Virus record (IMG/VR): IMGVR_UViG_3300044547_000096 | Location: 1 to 39,383 of that record | Strand: one strand, 5' to 3' | Origin: a virus | Length of the DNA: 39,383 nt | Shown here: piece by piece, positions 16,759 to 23,869 of the stretch | How positions within the stretch are numbered: the first letter of the stretch is position 1 | Layout: each line of letters begins with the position of its first letter | Translations under genes and position numbers: made by a program | The notes under the pieces: generated by a model | What the model saw: only the letters and a program-made list of their open reading frames with translations | What the model was told of the DNA's origin: nothing | The model's database searches: none

Positions 16759-17072
16759 GCATAAAGGACGAGCCGTGGTTTAACGACCCGTTCGATTGGT
16801 ATGAACGAGAAGGATATCCAGAGATTGTAGGTATAGCCGTAACAGATAAGGTAGCACTTGATTTTCTTCAAGCGTTATACCAAATCTATAAACGACTAGA
16901 GCGCAATGATAGAACAAAAGCGATGGAAGATGCTAAGCAACTAGCAATACTGCTACTAGCTAGTGCATTTGATTACGCTGAAGAAGCAATAGATGAATTA
17001 ATTATACAAGAAGTAAACGCAGTAGATATAGATGCTGCATTCGCAGAGATGATAGAGGAACAGAATGACTAG
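16755..17072 (+). CDS. Hypothetical protein (105 aa)
   Basis: A 105-residue, mainly helical protein starting in an ATGA overlap at 16755. An earlier in-frame ATG at 16707 would add 16 Arg/His-rich residues inside the upstream gene and is rejected. The helices at residues about 30-95 are Ala/Leu/Ile-rich with many acidic residues (LAILLLASAFDYAEEAIDEL). No membrane segment or motif is recognised. It overlaps the DUF932 gene by eight bases. Confidence 0.55.
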   Translation: MSIKDEPWFNDPFDWYEREGYPEIVGIAVTDKVALDFLQALYQIYKRLERNDRTKAMEDAKQLAILLLASAFDYAEEAIDELIIQEVNAVDIDAAFAEMIEEQND

Positions 17073-18045
17073 ACGAGATCCGTATACAGTAATTGGTACG
17101 CATAGCGAGTACGAAGTTAACTCAGCACATGACCTAATGGTAAAGGCTGGACTTGACTGGAAGGTTACATTAGAAAATGTATTTATTAATGAGACTGATC
17201 CACTTGAAGTACCAGATAGATATGCAACAGTTAAGTGGACTAATACAGGGTGGACTGAAACAGACCCTACACCACTAGCAATAGTAGGTTCACGATACAA
17301 AGTATTACAAAATGATGAGATCTTCTCATGCCTTGACGACATCGTTAACAACAGCGATGCACGTTATGGTGCAGCAGGTGAACTCAAGGGTGGCAACGTA
17401 GTATGGGCAACCATTGAACTACCAGCTAACGTAACAGTTGGTGATGATCCACACAATGCATATGTAATTGCACGTACATCACACGATGGTAGTATGCCAT
17501 TCCAAATGACACCAGTTGTTAATCGATTAAGCTGTACTAATCAGATCAATGCAGCCATGATGAGTGGCAAAGCTAAGGGTATTTACTACCGTGTTAAGCA
17601 TAGCCCTAACAGTAGCATCAACCCAGATGATATCCGAAAAGCATTTAGAATTATGAACGAAGATGTTCAGAAGTATGCAACAGTATCATCATACCTACGT
17701 TCAATTGAATTCAGTAACGAAGAGTTCAAGAACTTTGTTAAGCGAGTGTACCCACTGCCTAGCAAGATTGAGTTCTCACCATATGAGATGCTCAGTGCAG
17801 GTGAACGTACATCTAAGACAAGAGTAGAACGTAACAGAGCCAGTGCATTGAACGTATGGATTGGTGAGACAGACACGCAGCACAACATTAAGAACACTAA
17901 GTTCGGTGCATTCCAAGCTATCGTGGAAGCAACCGATCACTTCAGTAAAGACTATAGCAAGCAAGCAGGCAAGATGATTCTCGGCACAGACATAGCCGTG
18001 AAGTCACGAGCACTACAACTATTAGGAGTAAGCAATGGGTCTTGA
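17065..18045 (+). CDS. DUF932 family phage/plasmid-like protein
   Basis: A 326-residue protein matching the DUF932 (phage/plasmid-like TIGR03299) pattern. The N-terminal half contains YATVKWTNTG, VGSRYKVLQNDEIF and a Gly-rich GGNVVWATIELP strand. The central VVNRLSCTNQ signature is followed by a long helical segment and a C-terminal part with NTKFGAFQAIVEATDH. This family is widespread in phages and plasmids, lies near replication or recombination genes and has no firmly established biochemical role. The length is normal for the family and no key segment appears missing. It overlaps its neighbours by 8 and 11 bases. Confidence 0.8.
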   Translation: MTRRDPYTVIGTHSEYEVNSAHDLMVKAGLDWKVTLENVFINETDPLEVPDRYATVKWTNTGWTETDPTPLAIVGSRYKVLQNDEIFSCLDDIVNNSDARYGAAGELKGGNVVWATIELPANVTVGDDPHNAYVIARTSHDGSMPFQMTPVVNRLSCTNQINAAMMSGKAKGIYYRVKHSPNSSINPDDIRKAFRIMNEDVQKYATVSSYLRSIEFSNEEFKNFVKRVYPLPSKIEFSPYEMLSAGERTSKTRVERNRASALNVWIGETDTQHNIKNTKFGAFQAIVEATDHFSKDYSKQAGKMILGTDIAVKSRALQLLGVSNGS

Positions 18046-18514
18046 CATGTACCTAAATGTAAAAGAAAGTTTCTCTGATTATAATTACGTTACTAAACAA
18101 AAGAATAAACAATACAGTGACATCGTAGAAGCAGCAGGTATTAAGACAAAAGAAATAGCACCAGTAGTATCAGTAGAATACACTGCTATTTACTGGCGTA
18201 AAGCTAATCAGATTCATAACTGGTTTGTAAATACATTAGCTAATGGTATCGATCAATGCCAACGTATACCAGTAAGTAGAACAAGACTGGTTGAGTTACA
18301 TAGTATCTGTGGTCAGCTACTTGATACACGATCAACAGAGTTAGCATTTGAATTGCTACCACCAGCATCAGGATTCTTCTTTGGATCTATAGAGATTGAT
18401 GAATGGTACTGGCAGGATCTTGAGCATACACATAAAGAACTAACTGAATTGCTTGAAGAAATCCATGAAGGAAACTATTGGAACTATGACATTGAGTACC
18501 AAGCATCATGGTAG
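18035..18514 (+). CDS. Conserved phage protein of the MGLDMYL family
   Basis: A 159-residue protein that begins with the conserved MGLDMYL. It also carries YWRKANQIHNWF (about residues 53-64) and GFFFGSIEIDEWYWQDLEHT (about 112-131), both landmarks of a protein family common in phages of many hosts. No enzymatic function is established for the family. It lies in the early operon downstream of DUF932, overlapping it by 11 bases, and overlaps the next gene by seven. Confidence 0.75.
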   Translation: MGLDMYLNVKESFSDYNYVTKQKNKQYSDIVEAAGIKTKEIAPVVSVEYTAIYWRKANQIHNWFVNTLANGIDQCQRIPVSRTRLVELHSICGQLLDTRSTELAFELLPPASGFFFGSIEIDEWYWQDLEHTHKELTELLEEIHEGNYWNYDIEYQASW

Positions 18515-18699
18515 AGCTAGCAGAAGATCACTTTGCTATTGATGGATACAGAGCTGATGTATTAATAAGTCCAGATACATTAGAGTATTTACAAAAGATT
18601 AACGAAGTAGTAATGGAAGGTGAATGTATGTGGTTCAAAAGTTTAACTACATGTAGATACGATCCACACACAGGAGATGTGTTCGATGTTTCAGATTAA
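18508..18699 (+). CDS. Small hypothetical protein (63 aa)
   Basis: A 63-residue protein starting in an ATGGTAG overlap with the preceding gene and ending inside the Wbl gene. It is helical in the first 35 residues and has a short C-terminal segment with Cys49 and a Tyr-Asp-Pro turn. No motif is recognised. Its existence rests on the overlapping start/stop arrangement and open frame. Confidence 0.5.
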   Translation: MVELAEDHFAIDGYRADVLISPDTLEYLQKINEVVMEGECMWFKSLTTCRYDPHTGDVFDVSD

Positions 18700-18988
18700 T
18701 GAGAATGAAACACCAGCATGTGATGGTATGGATACTAACTTCTTCTATCCAGTAGGAGAAGACAATGATGATAACGCATGGGCAAAGACCAATGTTTATC
18801 CACAGCTGAGGAAAGTCTGTGCAAACTGTGATGTCCTAGAAAAGTGTAGAGACTGGGGTATTAAGCACGAAGAGTGGGGATTCTGGGGTGGCATGTCAGT
18901 CTATGAACGCCGTCAATGGAGAAAGAAATACAACATCAAGATTGAGCAGCCCTGGACTTCAGGGTTCTTGAGAGGAATGAACAAGTAA
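18677..18988 (+). CDS. whiB-like: WhiB-like (Wbl) iron-sulphur transcription factor
   Basis: A 103-residue protein with the Wbl signature: C15 followed by D-x-x-FFYP, then C48-x2-C51-x5-C57, then the GFWGG turn (residues 68-72) and SVYERR. In this family the four cysteines bind a 4Fe-4S cluster, the G[VI]WGG turn is conserved, and a basic C-terminal tail (here RRQWRKKY) contacts DNA; many members bind the principal sigma factor. Wbl proteins are restricted to Actinobacteria and their phages, which identifies the host phylum. A phage Wbl from mycobacteriophage TM4 is known to interfere with host gene control and division. The start could be ATG 18677 or 18686. Confidence 0.92.
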   Translation: MCSMFQINENETPACDGMDTNFFYPVGEDNDDNAWAKTNVYPQLRKVCANCDVLEKCRDWGIKHEEWGFWGGMSVYERRQWRKKYNIKIEQPWTSGFLRGMNK

Positions 18989-19146
18989 TGGAATGCTGTA
19001 ACATGGACATAGAAGAACTATATAAGCAAGAAGACGAAGATGTCTGCGAGTCATGCTATGATCGTATCGAAGCACACATTGAAGACATGATGCTTAGTAG
19101 AGCTAAAGAAGATTTCTATGATAGGAATAAAAAATACTATGATTAA
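18988..19146 (+). CDS. Acidic cysteine-containing miniprotein (52 aa)
   Basis: A 52-residue open frame starting in a TAATG junction with the Wbl gene and overlapping the nuclease fragment by eight bases. It has C3, C4 and C20-x2-C23 (CESC), which could bind one metal ion, followed by an acidic then Lys-rich helix. The precise overlap at both ends supports it as a real gene. Function unknown. Confidence 0.55.
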   Translation: MECCNMDIEELYKQEDEDVCESCYDRIEAHIEDMMLSRAKEDFYDRNKKYYD

Positions 19147-19342
19147 AATAAACGGATACGAACTACCAGCACATGTATCTTATTCAGCACTAACAACATA
19201 CCTTGACTGCGGTTGGAAGTATTATCTTACACGAGTGGAAAAGTTAATTGAACAACCAACCTGGTATCTAGCAGGTGGTAGTGCAGTACACACAGCGACC
19301 GAGATGTATGATAAAGAACTATTTGAAACAGAAGGTAAGTAA
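19139..19342 (+). CDS. Cas4/RecB-like PD-(D/E)XK exonuclease, N-terminal part
   Basis: 67 residues from ATG 19139; the longer frame from 19118 lies inside the preceding gene. It contains SYSALTTYLDCGWKYYL (residues 14-30), typical of the start of RecB/AddB/Cas4-type nucleases, with C24 in the position of the first Fe-S ligand. It also has GGSAVH (46-51), the nuclease motif I with H51. It then stops at TAA, which overlaps the ATG of the next gene (TAATG). The remaining nuclease motifs and three cysteines are in that next gene, one base back in frame. The pair is either a true two-subunit enzyme, a frameshifted gene or a sequencing error. Confidence 0.75.
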   Translation: MIKINGYELPAHVSYSALTTYLDCGWKYYLTRVEKLIEQPTWYLAGGSAVHTATEMYDKELFETEGK

Positions 19343-19959
19343 TGAATAAGTATTGGGAAGCAGCATGGGCTGCACAACAAGCAGAACAACTAACAAAAAC
19401 AGGTGTTGATCAGGCACAATGGAAAGCATCTGGTCGTGCAACCAAAGCTAATCCCAACAAAGAAGATGGTGATTGGTGGAACGTAAATGGTTCAGAGATG
19501 GTTGACTCATGGATTACATGGCGTAATGGTACGCATCCACTAACTATGTGGGAAGTACAACCTGGAGTACCAGCAATTGAACTATCACTTACACCTATCT
19601 GGAATGACATACCAGTACAGATGCACATTGACAGAGTTATGATTAACCCTGATGGTGAACTAATTGTATTAGATATTAAAACAGGTGTACGTACCCCATC
19701 GTCAGACTTACAGTTAGCATTCTATGCTGCAGGTATGGAAGAAATGTTAGGCATCCGTCCACAGTATGGTGCATACTGGATGGCTAGGTCTGGTCAGACT
19801 AGTGAACTAATTGACCTAGACTATTTTAGTAAGGATGATATCATTGAGATTGTTACTAAGTTTGATCAAGCTCGTAAGGCAGAGCTGTTCATACCTAACC
19901 TCAATCACTGTATAATGTGTAATGTAAAAGACCAATGCAAGTACAAAAGAAAAGGATAG
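19342..19959 (+). CDS. Cas4/RecB-like PD-(D/E)XK exonuclease, C-terminal catalytic part
   Basis: 205 residues carrying the catalytic core. D97 (in HIDRV) and D111-x-K113 (in LDIKTG) are the metal ligands and lysine. Q124-x3-Y128 matches the QxxxY motif of RecB-like nucleases. C190-x2-C193-x5-C199 at the C-terminus matches the Fe-S cluster ligands of Cas4, AddB and Dna2. The fourth ligand and motif I are in the upstream 67-residue frame. Such nucleases process DNA ends in recombination or replication. It sits upstream of helicase, resolvase and primase genes. Start and upstream stop share one base, allowing reinitiation. Confidence 0.82.
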   Translation: MNKYWEAAWAAQQAEQLTKTGVDQAQWKASGRATKANPNKEDGDWWNVNGSEMVDSWITWRNGTHPLTMWEVQPGVPAIELSLTPIWNDIPVQMHIDRVMINPDGELIVLDIKTGVRTPSSDLQLAFYAAGMEEMLGIRPQYGAYWMARSGQTSELIDLDYFSKDDIIEIVTKFDQARKAELFIPNLNHCIMCNVKDQCKYKRKG

Positions 19960-19965
19960 AACAAA

Positions 19966-20436
19966 GTGGAAAGTAATTACGTAGTAAATGTAAAGACTAA
20001 GGTAGGTACTATCATTACCGTACGCGGTACTGATGCTACTGAGTTTGAAAATAATATCAATGCTCTCATTGGTAACGGAGTTAATAACAGCATCGCTGCA
20101 ATGGAAGAGTTGTTTCTTGGAACGCAACCCAGTCAATCAAGTAACGCAAGAATCAATACAGTGGTTGATGCGCTAGGTGGTACAGTAATTAGCGAGACAC
20201 CAATCCCAGCAACAACACCAGCAGCACCATTCGCACCAGTAGCACCACCATCAGTAGCAGGGGTTACAGCAGGCTCAGCCAGCAGGACTTGTATTCATGG
20301 TGTAATGACTAAGCGTGAAGGTGTAGGACCATACGGACCTTACAAGGCTTACATGTGTCCAACAGCTAAGGGTACACCAGATCAGTGTAAAGCTATCTAT
20401 CTGAAAACCAACGACCCAGACTACGCTACGTTCTAG
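19966..20436 (+). CDS. Early protein with C-terminal zinc-binding module (156 aa, GTG start)
   Basis: A 156-residue protein starting at GTG 19966, with AAGGA about 11 bases upstream. Residues 1-50 contain two beta strands (YVVNVKTKVG, TIITVRG) and a helix. Residues about 75-105 are a Pro/Ala/Thr linker. The C-terminus holds C109-x-H111 ... C131 ... C141, a likely zinc site in a segment with many basic and aromatic residues (PYGPYKAYMCP). The architecture, a small domain plus linker plus zinc module next to nuclease and helicase genes, suggests DNA binding or a replication accessory. I cannot name a family. Confidence 0.6.
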   Translation: MESNYVVNVKTKVGTIITVRGTDATEFENNINALIGNGVNNSIAAMEELFLGTQPSQSSNARINTVVDALGGTVISETPIPATTPAAPFAPVAPPSVAGVTAGSASRTCIHGVMTKREGVGPYGPYKAYMCPTAKGTPDQCKAIYLKTNDPDYATF

Positions 20437-20446
20437 TCGCATAGGT

Positions 20447-20488
20447 TTGACTGGGTAGTGTAGTGGGGAAGGCTACCTACCCAGTCAA
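20447..20488 (+). terminator. Terminator-like hairpin before the helicase gene
   Basis: A perfect 12-bp stem, TTGACTGGGTAG (20447-20458) with CTACCCAGTCAA (20477-20488). A second inner GTAG/CTAC pairing shortens the loop. It is followed by TTATTTATT, so it resembles a rho-independent terminator with an interrupted U-tract. It lies in the only 70-base gap of this part of the operon, just upstream of the GGGAG site of the helicase gene. Confidence 0.65.
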
Positions 20489-20506
20489 TTATTTATTGGG
20501 AGATAA

Positions 20507-21289
20507 ATGAAAACATTAAGCAGAGCAGTAGGTCGTCCTGACATTGGTGGTGAGCCAATGCCTACAGTATTCAGGACGTTTGACAATAACCAAATCGTAT
20601 TGCGAAGAGCAGAAGTAAGTATGATTGCAGGCACACCAGGTGCAGGTAAGTCAACACTTGCACTAGCCCTAGCACTACGTATGCAAGCACCAACGCTATA
20701 CCTATCAGCAGATACTAATGCTCACACTATGGCTATGCGTTTGTATTCAATGATTACAGGAGTAAGTCAGAGTGAAGCAGAAAAAATCATATCGGAAGAC
20801 CCAATCAATTCTAGGAATAACCTTGCTCTTGCCAGCCATATTTATTGGAGCTTTGATAGTGCCCCTAGTCTTAGTGATATCGACGATGAGGTTACCGCAA
20901 TTGAGGAGTTACTTGGAGAAGCACCTGCCTTAATTGTTATTGATAACCTTATGGATATTAGTATGGATGGCGGAGAAGAATTCAGTAACATGCGTAGTGC
21001 ACTTAAAGAACTTAAGTACTTAGCAAGAGATACCAACGCCGCTATCCTAGTATTACATCACACACAAGAAGGTTATGTCGGAGACCCATGCCAACCAAGA
21101 TCATCCCTGCAAGGCAAGGTAGCACAGTTACCTGCACTAATCCTTACCGTTGGACAGAGCAATGGATTGCTAGGTGTAGCTGCAGTTAAAAATAGATACG
21201 GTAAAGCAGACCAGTCTGGTAAGTCACCAGTATGGTTACAATTTAATCCAGAGTATATGTTTATAGCAGATCTAGAGGAGGCGAGATAA
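20507..21289 (+). CDS. DnaB/RepA-like replicative helicase ATPase
   Basis: A 260-residue RecA-fold ATPase. Walker A is GTPGAGKST (residues 42-50), Walker B is ALIVIDN (141-147), and the following LVLHHTQEG (181-189) occupies the place of the polar motif H3/sensor strand. This is the compact form seen in many actinobacterial phages, lacking the large N-terminal domain of cellular DnaB. It would unwind or load on the replication fork with the neighbouring primase. It starts nine bases after a GGGAG site and ends in a TAATG overlap with the next reading frame. Confidence 0.8.
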   Translation: MKTLSRAVGRPDIGGEPMPTVFRTFDNNQIVLRRAEVSMIAGTPGAGKSTLALALALRMQAPTLYLSADTNAHTMAMRLYSMITGVSQSEAEKIISEDPINSRNNLALASHIYWSFDSAPSLSDIDDEVTAIEELLGEAPALIVIDNLMDISMDGGEEFSNMRSALKELKYLARDTNAAILVLHHTQEGYVGDPCQPRSSLQGKVAQLPALILTVGQSNGLLGVAAVKNRYGKADQSGKSPVWLQFNPEYMFIADLEEAR

Positions 21290-21348
21290 TGGAACGAATC
21301 AATTGGGATACCAATAATCCAGTAGAGTATGACGATGATGATGAGTAA
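21289..21348 (+). CDS. Very short acidic peptide (19 aa)
   Basis: A 19-codon frame that starts in a TAATG junction with the helicase stop, has AGGAGG upstream, and ends inside the next small gene. The peptide is Asp/Glu-rich at its C-terminus. With such a length it may serve only to couple translation between helicase and the downstream genes. Confidence 0.35.
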   Translation: MERINWDTNNPVEYDDDDE

Positions 21349-21469
21349 ATTTGGATGGTGTACTGGACACGAAATAGAACAGCAACACAGCAAGTGCCCA
21401 AAAGAATTTACTAATAACGTAAGCGACTATACATTGAAATGTGATTGTGAATGCCATGAGCAAAAGTAA
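21341..21469 (+). CDS. Cys/His-rich miniprotein (42 aa)
   Basis: A 42-residue protein with C7, H10, H16, C19 in its first half and C34-D-C36-E-C38-H39 in its second, enough ligands for two metal sites. Three consecutive in-frame ATG codons (21335, 21338, 21341) could start it; I use the last. Its end overlaps the resolvase gene by 14 bases. Small Cys/His proteins ending in a CxCxCH-like motif occur in actinobacterial phages, with no known role. Confidence 0.5.
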   Translation: MSKFGWCTGHEIEQQHSKCPKEFTNNVSDYTLKCDCECHEQK

Positions 21470-21791
21470 ACAAAAAGGTACGGCTGCTGAGACAGCAGTA
21501 GTTAACTGGCTACTAAGTAAAGGACGCAAGCATGTCGAACGACGATCACTTAACGGTGTCAATGATCGAGGTGACATTGCAGGTGTGCCTGGAGTTGTAC
21601 TCGAAATAAAAAACTGTGCCAAGATGGAACTATCAGCATGGTTAAAAGAGCTAGAAGTAGAAATGATTAATGACAAAGCTGACACAGGTGTAGTGATACA
21701 TAAGAAAAAAGGAACTCAAGATGTTGGGTTATGGTACGCCACTATGCCAGTGCATGTATGGTTTAAACTAATAGAAGACGCAGGTTACTGA
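21456..21791 (+). CDS. Holliday-junction-resolvase-like endonuclease
   Basis: A 111-residue protein from ATG 21456; the frame is open five codons further, but that lies in the preceding gene. It carries the compact PD-(D/E)XK resolvase pattern: E12 in KGTAAE, D40 in RGDIAGVPG, and E50-I-K52 in VVLEIKN, a motif set shared with archaeal Hjc-type and phage resolvases. It probably resolves branched replication or recombination intermediates before packaging. Its stop codon overlaps the primase zinc-finger gene start by one base (TGATG). Confidence 0.72.
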   Translation: MSKSKQKGTAAETAVVNWLLSKGRKHVERRSLNGVNDRGDIAGVPGVVLEIKNCAKMELSAWLKELEVEMINDKADTGVVIHKKKGTQDVGLWYATMPVHVWFKLIEDAGY

Positions 21792-22150
21792 TGGACGTAC
21801 CACCTATTGCTGCAATCATAGAGCACTACGGTGGTAGATTACGTAGAGACTATGGCAGTTGGCAAAAAATTAAGTGTCCATTCCATGACGATAGCCATGC
21901 ATCAGCAGGCGTATCAGTTACAGATAACATCTTTGTATGTCATGGCTGTGGAGTAAAAGGAAATGCATTTAACGTAATCAAAATACACGAAGGAGTTAAG
22001 TACGGTGAAGCTATCAAGATCGCAGAAAGTATTACTGGAGAAAGCTACAAGTCATTACGAGGAGTACCTTCCATTGGCAGAAGAGTATCTAGCCAAGCGA
22101 GGGATAAGTCTAAAGACAGCTCAAGAGATTCGATTAGGAGTCGTCGTTGA
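21791..22150 (+). CDS. DnaG-like primase, CHC2 zinc-finger part
   Basis: 119 residues with C29-x2-H32-x17-C50-x2-C53, the CHC2 zinc-binding domain of bacterial-type primases (CPFHDD ... FVCHGCGVKGN), which reads template DNA. After about residue 85 the sequence becomes Arg/Ser/Lys-rich and unlike a primase, while the overlapping +1 frame there is primase-like. The reading frame may therefore simply run out into non-homologous sequence. The Toprim half is encoded by the overlapping gene at 22005-22622. Confidence 0.8.
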   Translation: MDVPPIAAIIEHYGGRLRRDYGSWQKIKCPFHDDSHASAGVSVTDNIFVCHGCGVKGNAFNVIKIHEGVKYGEAIKIAESITGESYKSLRGVPSIGRRVSSQARDKSKDSSRDSIRSRR

Positions 22151-22622
22151 TCCATTAGCAGGACAAGAAGCATTTGTAAATAGACTAGCTATTCCATACA
22201 TAACACCAACAGGTGTAGTTGATGTAAGGTTTAGATCAATGGGATTAGAAGAACCTAAGTACATGGGTATGCCAGGAACTTCTACTAGGTTATACAATGT
22301 AAGTGCACTGCACACGGCAGGCAATTTTATAGCGGTATGTGAAGGAGAAATAGATGCTATCACTCTTAGTTATTCTTGCGGCATTCCTGCTGTGGGTGTT
22401 CCTGGAGCTAATGCTTGGAAACGGCACTACGGACGTTTACTGGCAGACTTTGAAACTATCTATGTTTTTGCTGACGGTGATCAGCCTGGCTCTGATTTTG
22501 CAAAGAGTCTAAGTAAAGAGTTTAATAGTGTTATCATTATGCAGATGCCTGAAGGTGAGGATGTTAACTCAATGTACTTACGTAATGGATCTGGTTACTT
22601 TACAGAAAAGATTGCAGCATGA
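22005..22622 (+). CDS. DnaG-like primase, Toprim catalytic part (GTG start)
   Basis: 205 residues with the linker pattern YLPLAEEYLAKRGIS (residues 21-35) and Toprim motifs: E113-G-E in CEGEIDA and D157-x-D159 in FADGDQPG, the metal-binding residues that catalyse primer synthesis. It starts at GTG 22005, nine bases after a full AAGGAG (21990-21995) inside the zinc-finger gene, so it can be translated independently. The overlap with the first part is 146 bases. Together the two proteins reconstitute a phage primase acting with the adjacent helicase. A +1 frameshift producing a fused protein is the alternative. Confidence 0.8.
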   Translation: MKLSRSQKVLLEKATSHYEEYLPLAEEYLAKRGISLKTAQEIRLGVVVDPLAGQEAFVNRLAIPYITPTGVVDVRFRSMGLEEPKYMGMPGTSTRLYNVSALHTAGNFIAVCEGEIDAITLSYSCGIPAVGVPGANAWKRHYGRLLADFETIYVFADGDQPGSDFAKSLSKEFNSVIIMQMPEGEDVNSMYLRNGSGYFTEKIAA

Positions 22623-23104
22623 AACAAAAAGAATATGAACGAAGTGACAAATGGGAACTAGAAGAACATGAAAGAAAACTAGAGGAGTACAATGCAAGAC
22701 TTCAGCGAACAAGAAATAAATCACATCTTCCAAGCCCTAATCAACATGGGTTTAAAAGTTGTGGATGTGAAATATGCGAACGGACTTACTCTAACATTAA
22801 AGAGACCAACGCTAAAATAAAACCACCATTAGAGTTTGAAGCTGCCATCATAGCTCGCAAAGCTATTGAGTTACTAGTGCAAAAGCATGACGACTATGGA
22901 CCAAGCAACATCTCTGATGCACCAGGTGGACCACTGAACGGACTAAGTGTTAGGCTACATGACAAGGTAGCAAGACTAAACAATCTATTGTCAAACAATA
23001 AAGAACCACAAAACGAAAGTGTACAAGATACATTCATTGATATCCTTAACTATGCACTCATTGCCTTACTGGTAATCGAGAACAAGTGGGACTCTACTAA
23101 GTAG
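22619..23104 (+). CDS. Nmad1 (DUF1599)-like protein with Cys-containing N-terminus
   Basis: A 161-residue protein starting in an ATGA overlap with the primase gene. Residues about 75-155 fit the nucleotide-modification-associated domain 1 / DUF1599 pattern: KHDDYGPSNI, then SVRLHDKVARLNNLL, then ESVQDTFIDILNYALI, with Asp/Glu/Lys positions resembling an all-alpha MazG-like fold. Such domains occur in phages next to nucleotide metabolism genes. The N-terminal 70 residues are highly charged and include C48, C50 and C53 (CGCEIC). A second open frame, 22692-22820, lies wholly inside this N-terminal region. Confidence 0.7.
   Translation: MKQKEYERSDKWELEEHERKLEEYNARLQRTRNKSHLPSPNQHGFKSCGCEICERTYSNIKETNAKIKPPLEFEAAIIARKAIELLVQKHDDYGPSNISDAPGGPLNGLSVRLHDKVARLNNLLSNNKEPQNESVQDTFIDILNYALIALLVIENKWDSTK
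22692..22820 (+). CDS. Nested small reading frame inside the Nmad1 gene (42 aa)
   Basis: 42 codons in a different frame, with GAGGAG five bases before ATG 22692 and a TAA stop at 22818-22820. The product looks like a folded alpha/beta miniprotein: an amphipathic helix (EQEINHIFQALINMG) followed by two strands (VVDVKYANG, LTLTLKR). The overlapping part of the larger gene is low-complexity, so this could be a case of two genes sharing DNA. Chance cannot be excluded without homologues. Confidence 0.4.
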   Translation: MQDFSEQEINHIFQALINMGLKVVDVKYANGLTLTLKRPTLK

Positions 23105-23110
23105 GTAAAT

Positions 23111-23869
23111 ATGAAAACAGTTATAGTGATTCCAGATATGCAAGTTCCTTACCATGATCCTCGTGCTGTACGTGCAGTACAAAACTTTGTAGGTGACTAC
23201 CAACCAGATGAACTTTACTGTGTTGGTGATGAAGCAGATAGTCCTGAACCATCACGATGGAACAAAGGTTTAGTTGGAGAGTTTGAAGGAACTCTACAAG
23301 CTGGACTAGATCGTACTGCTGCCATTATGAAAGAGTTTAAAAACAAGTTAGGTGATAAGCCTTTCCATACCATGAGGAGTAACCACGGTGACCGAGTTGA
23401 GAACTATGTCAAGAGATATGCCCCAGCACTGGCAAGTTTGCGGGAGTTGGAATACTCCAAGCTTTTACATTACAGCGAAAACGAAATTACCTATCACGAT
23501 AAGTTATGGGAGTTTGCACCAGGATGGGTACTGGCACATGGGGATGAAGGCAACATCTCAAGGCAAGCTGGTGGGACGGCTCTCGCTTTGGCTCGCAAAA
23601 TTGGGTCTTCGGTCGTCTGTGGGCATACACATAGAGCAGGAATCCAGCATGAACACCAAGGTTATAATGGCAAAATTCAAAGTCGTCTCTACGGAGTTGA
23701 AGTCGGACACCTTATGGATCTCAGCCAAGCGTCTTACTTAAATACTGGTAGTGCTAACTGGCAACAAGCATTTACTATTCTCTACATACGTAGAGGTAAC
23801 GTGACTCCTGTTGTTGTACCTATCAATGGACGATCTTTTGTAGTCGAGGGTAAGACATATGAGTTCTAA
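23111..23869 (+). CDS. Calcineurin-like metallophosphoesterase
   Basis: A 252-residue protein with the metallophosphoesterase order of motifs: D9 (VIPDMQ) and H15, then GDE at 39-41, N91-H92 (SNHGD, in place of the common GNHD), H143 (AHGD) and G171-H-x-H174 (CGHTH). These bind two metal ions and hydrolyse phosphate mono- or diesters. SbcD-type nucleases and phage phosphoesterases share the fold. By location after primase it may process DNA or nucleotides, but the substrate cannot be inferred. The length is normal for the short phage form. It overlaps the sigma-like gene by 11 bases. Confidence 0.8.
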   Translation: MKTVIVIPDMQVPYHDPRAVRAVQNFVGDYQPDELYCVGDEADSPEPSRWNKGLVGEFEGTLQAGLDRTAAIMKEFKNKLGDKPFHTMRSNHGDRVENYVKRYAPALASLRELEYSKLLHYSENEITYHDKLWEFAPGWVLAHGDEGNISRQAGGTALALARKIGSSVVCGHTHRAGIQHEHQGYNGKIQSRLYGVEVGHLMDLSQASYLNTGSANWQQAFTILYIRRGNVTPVVVPINGRSFVVEGKTYEF

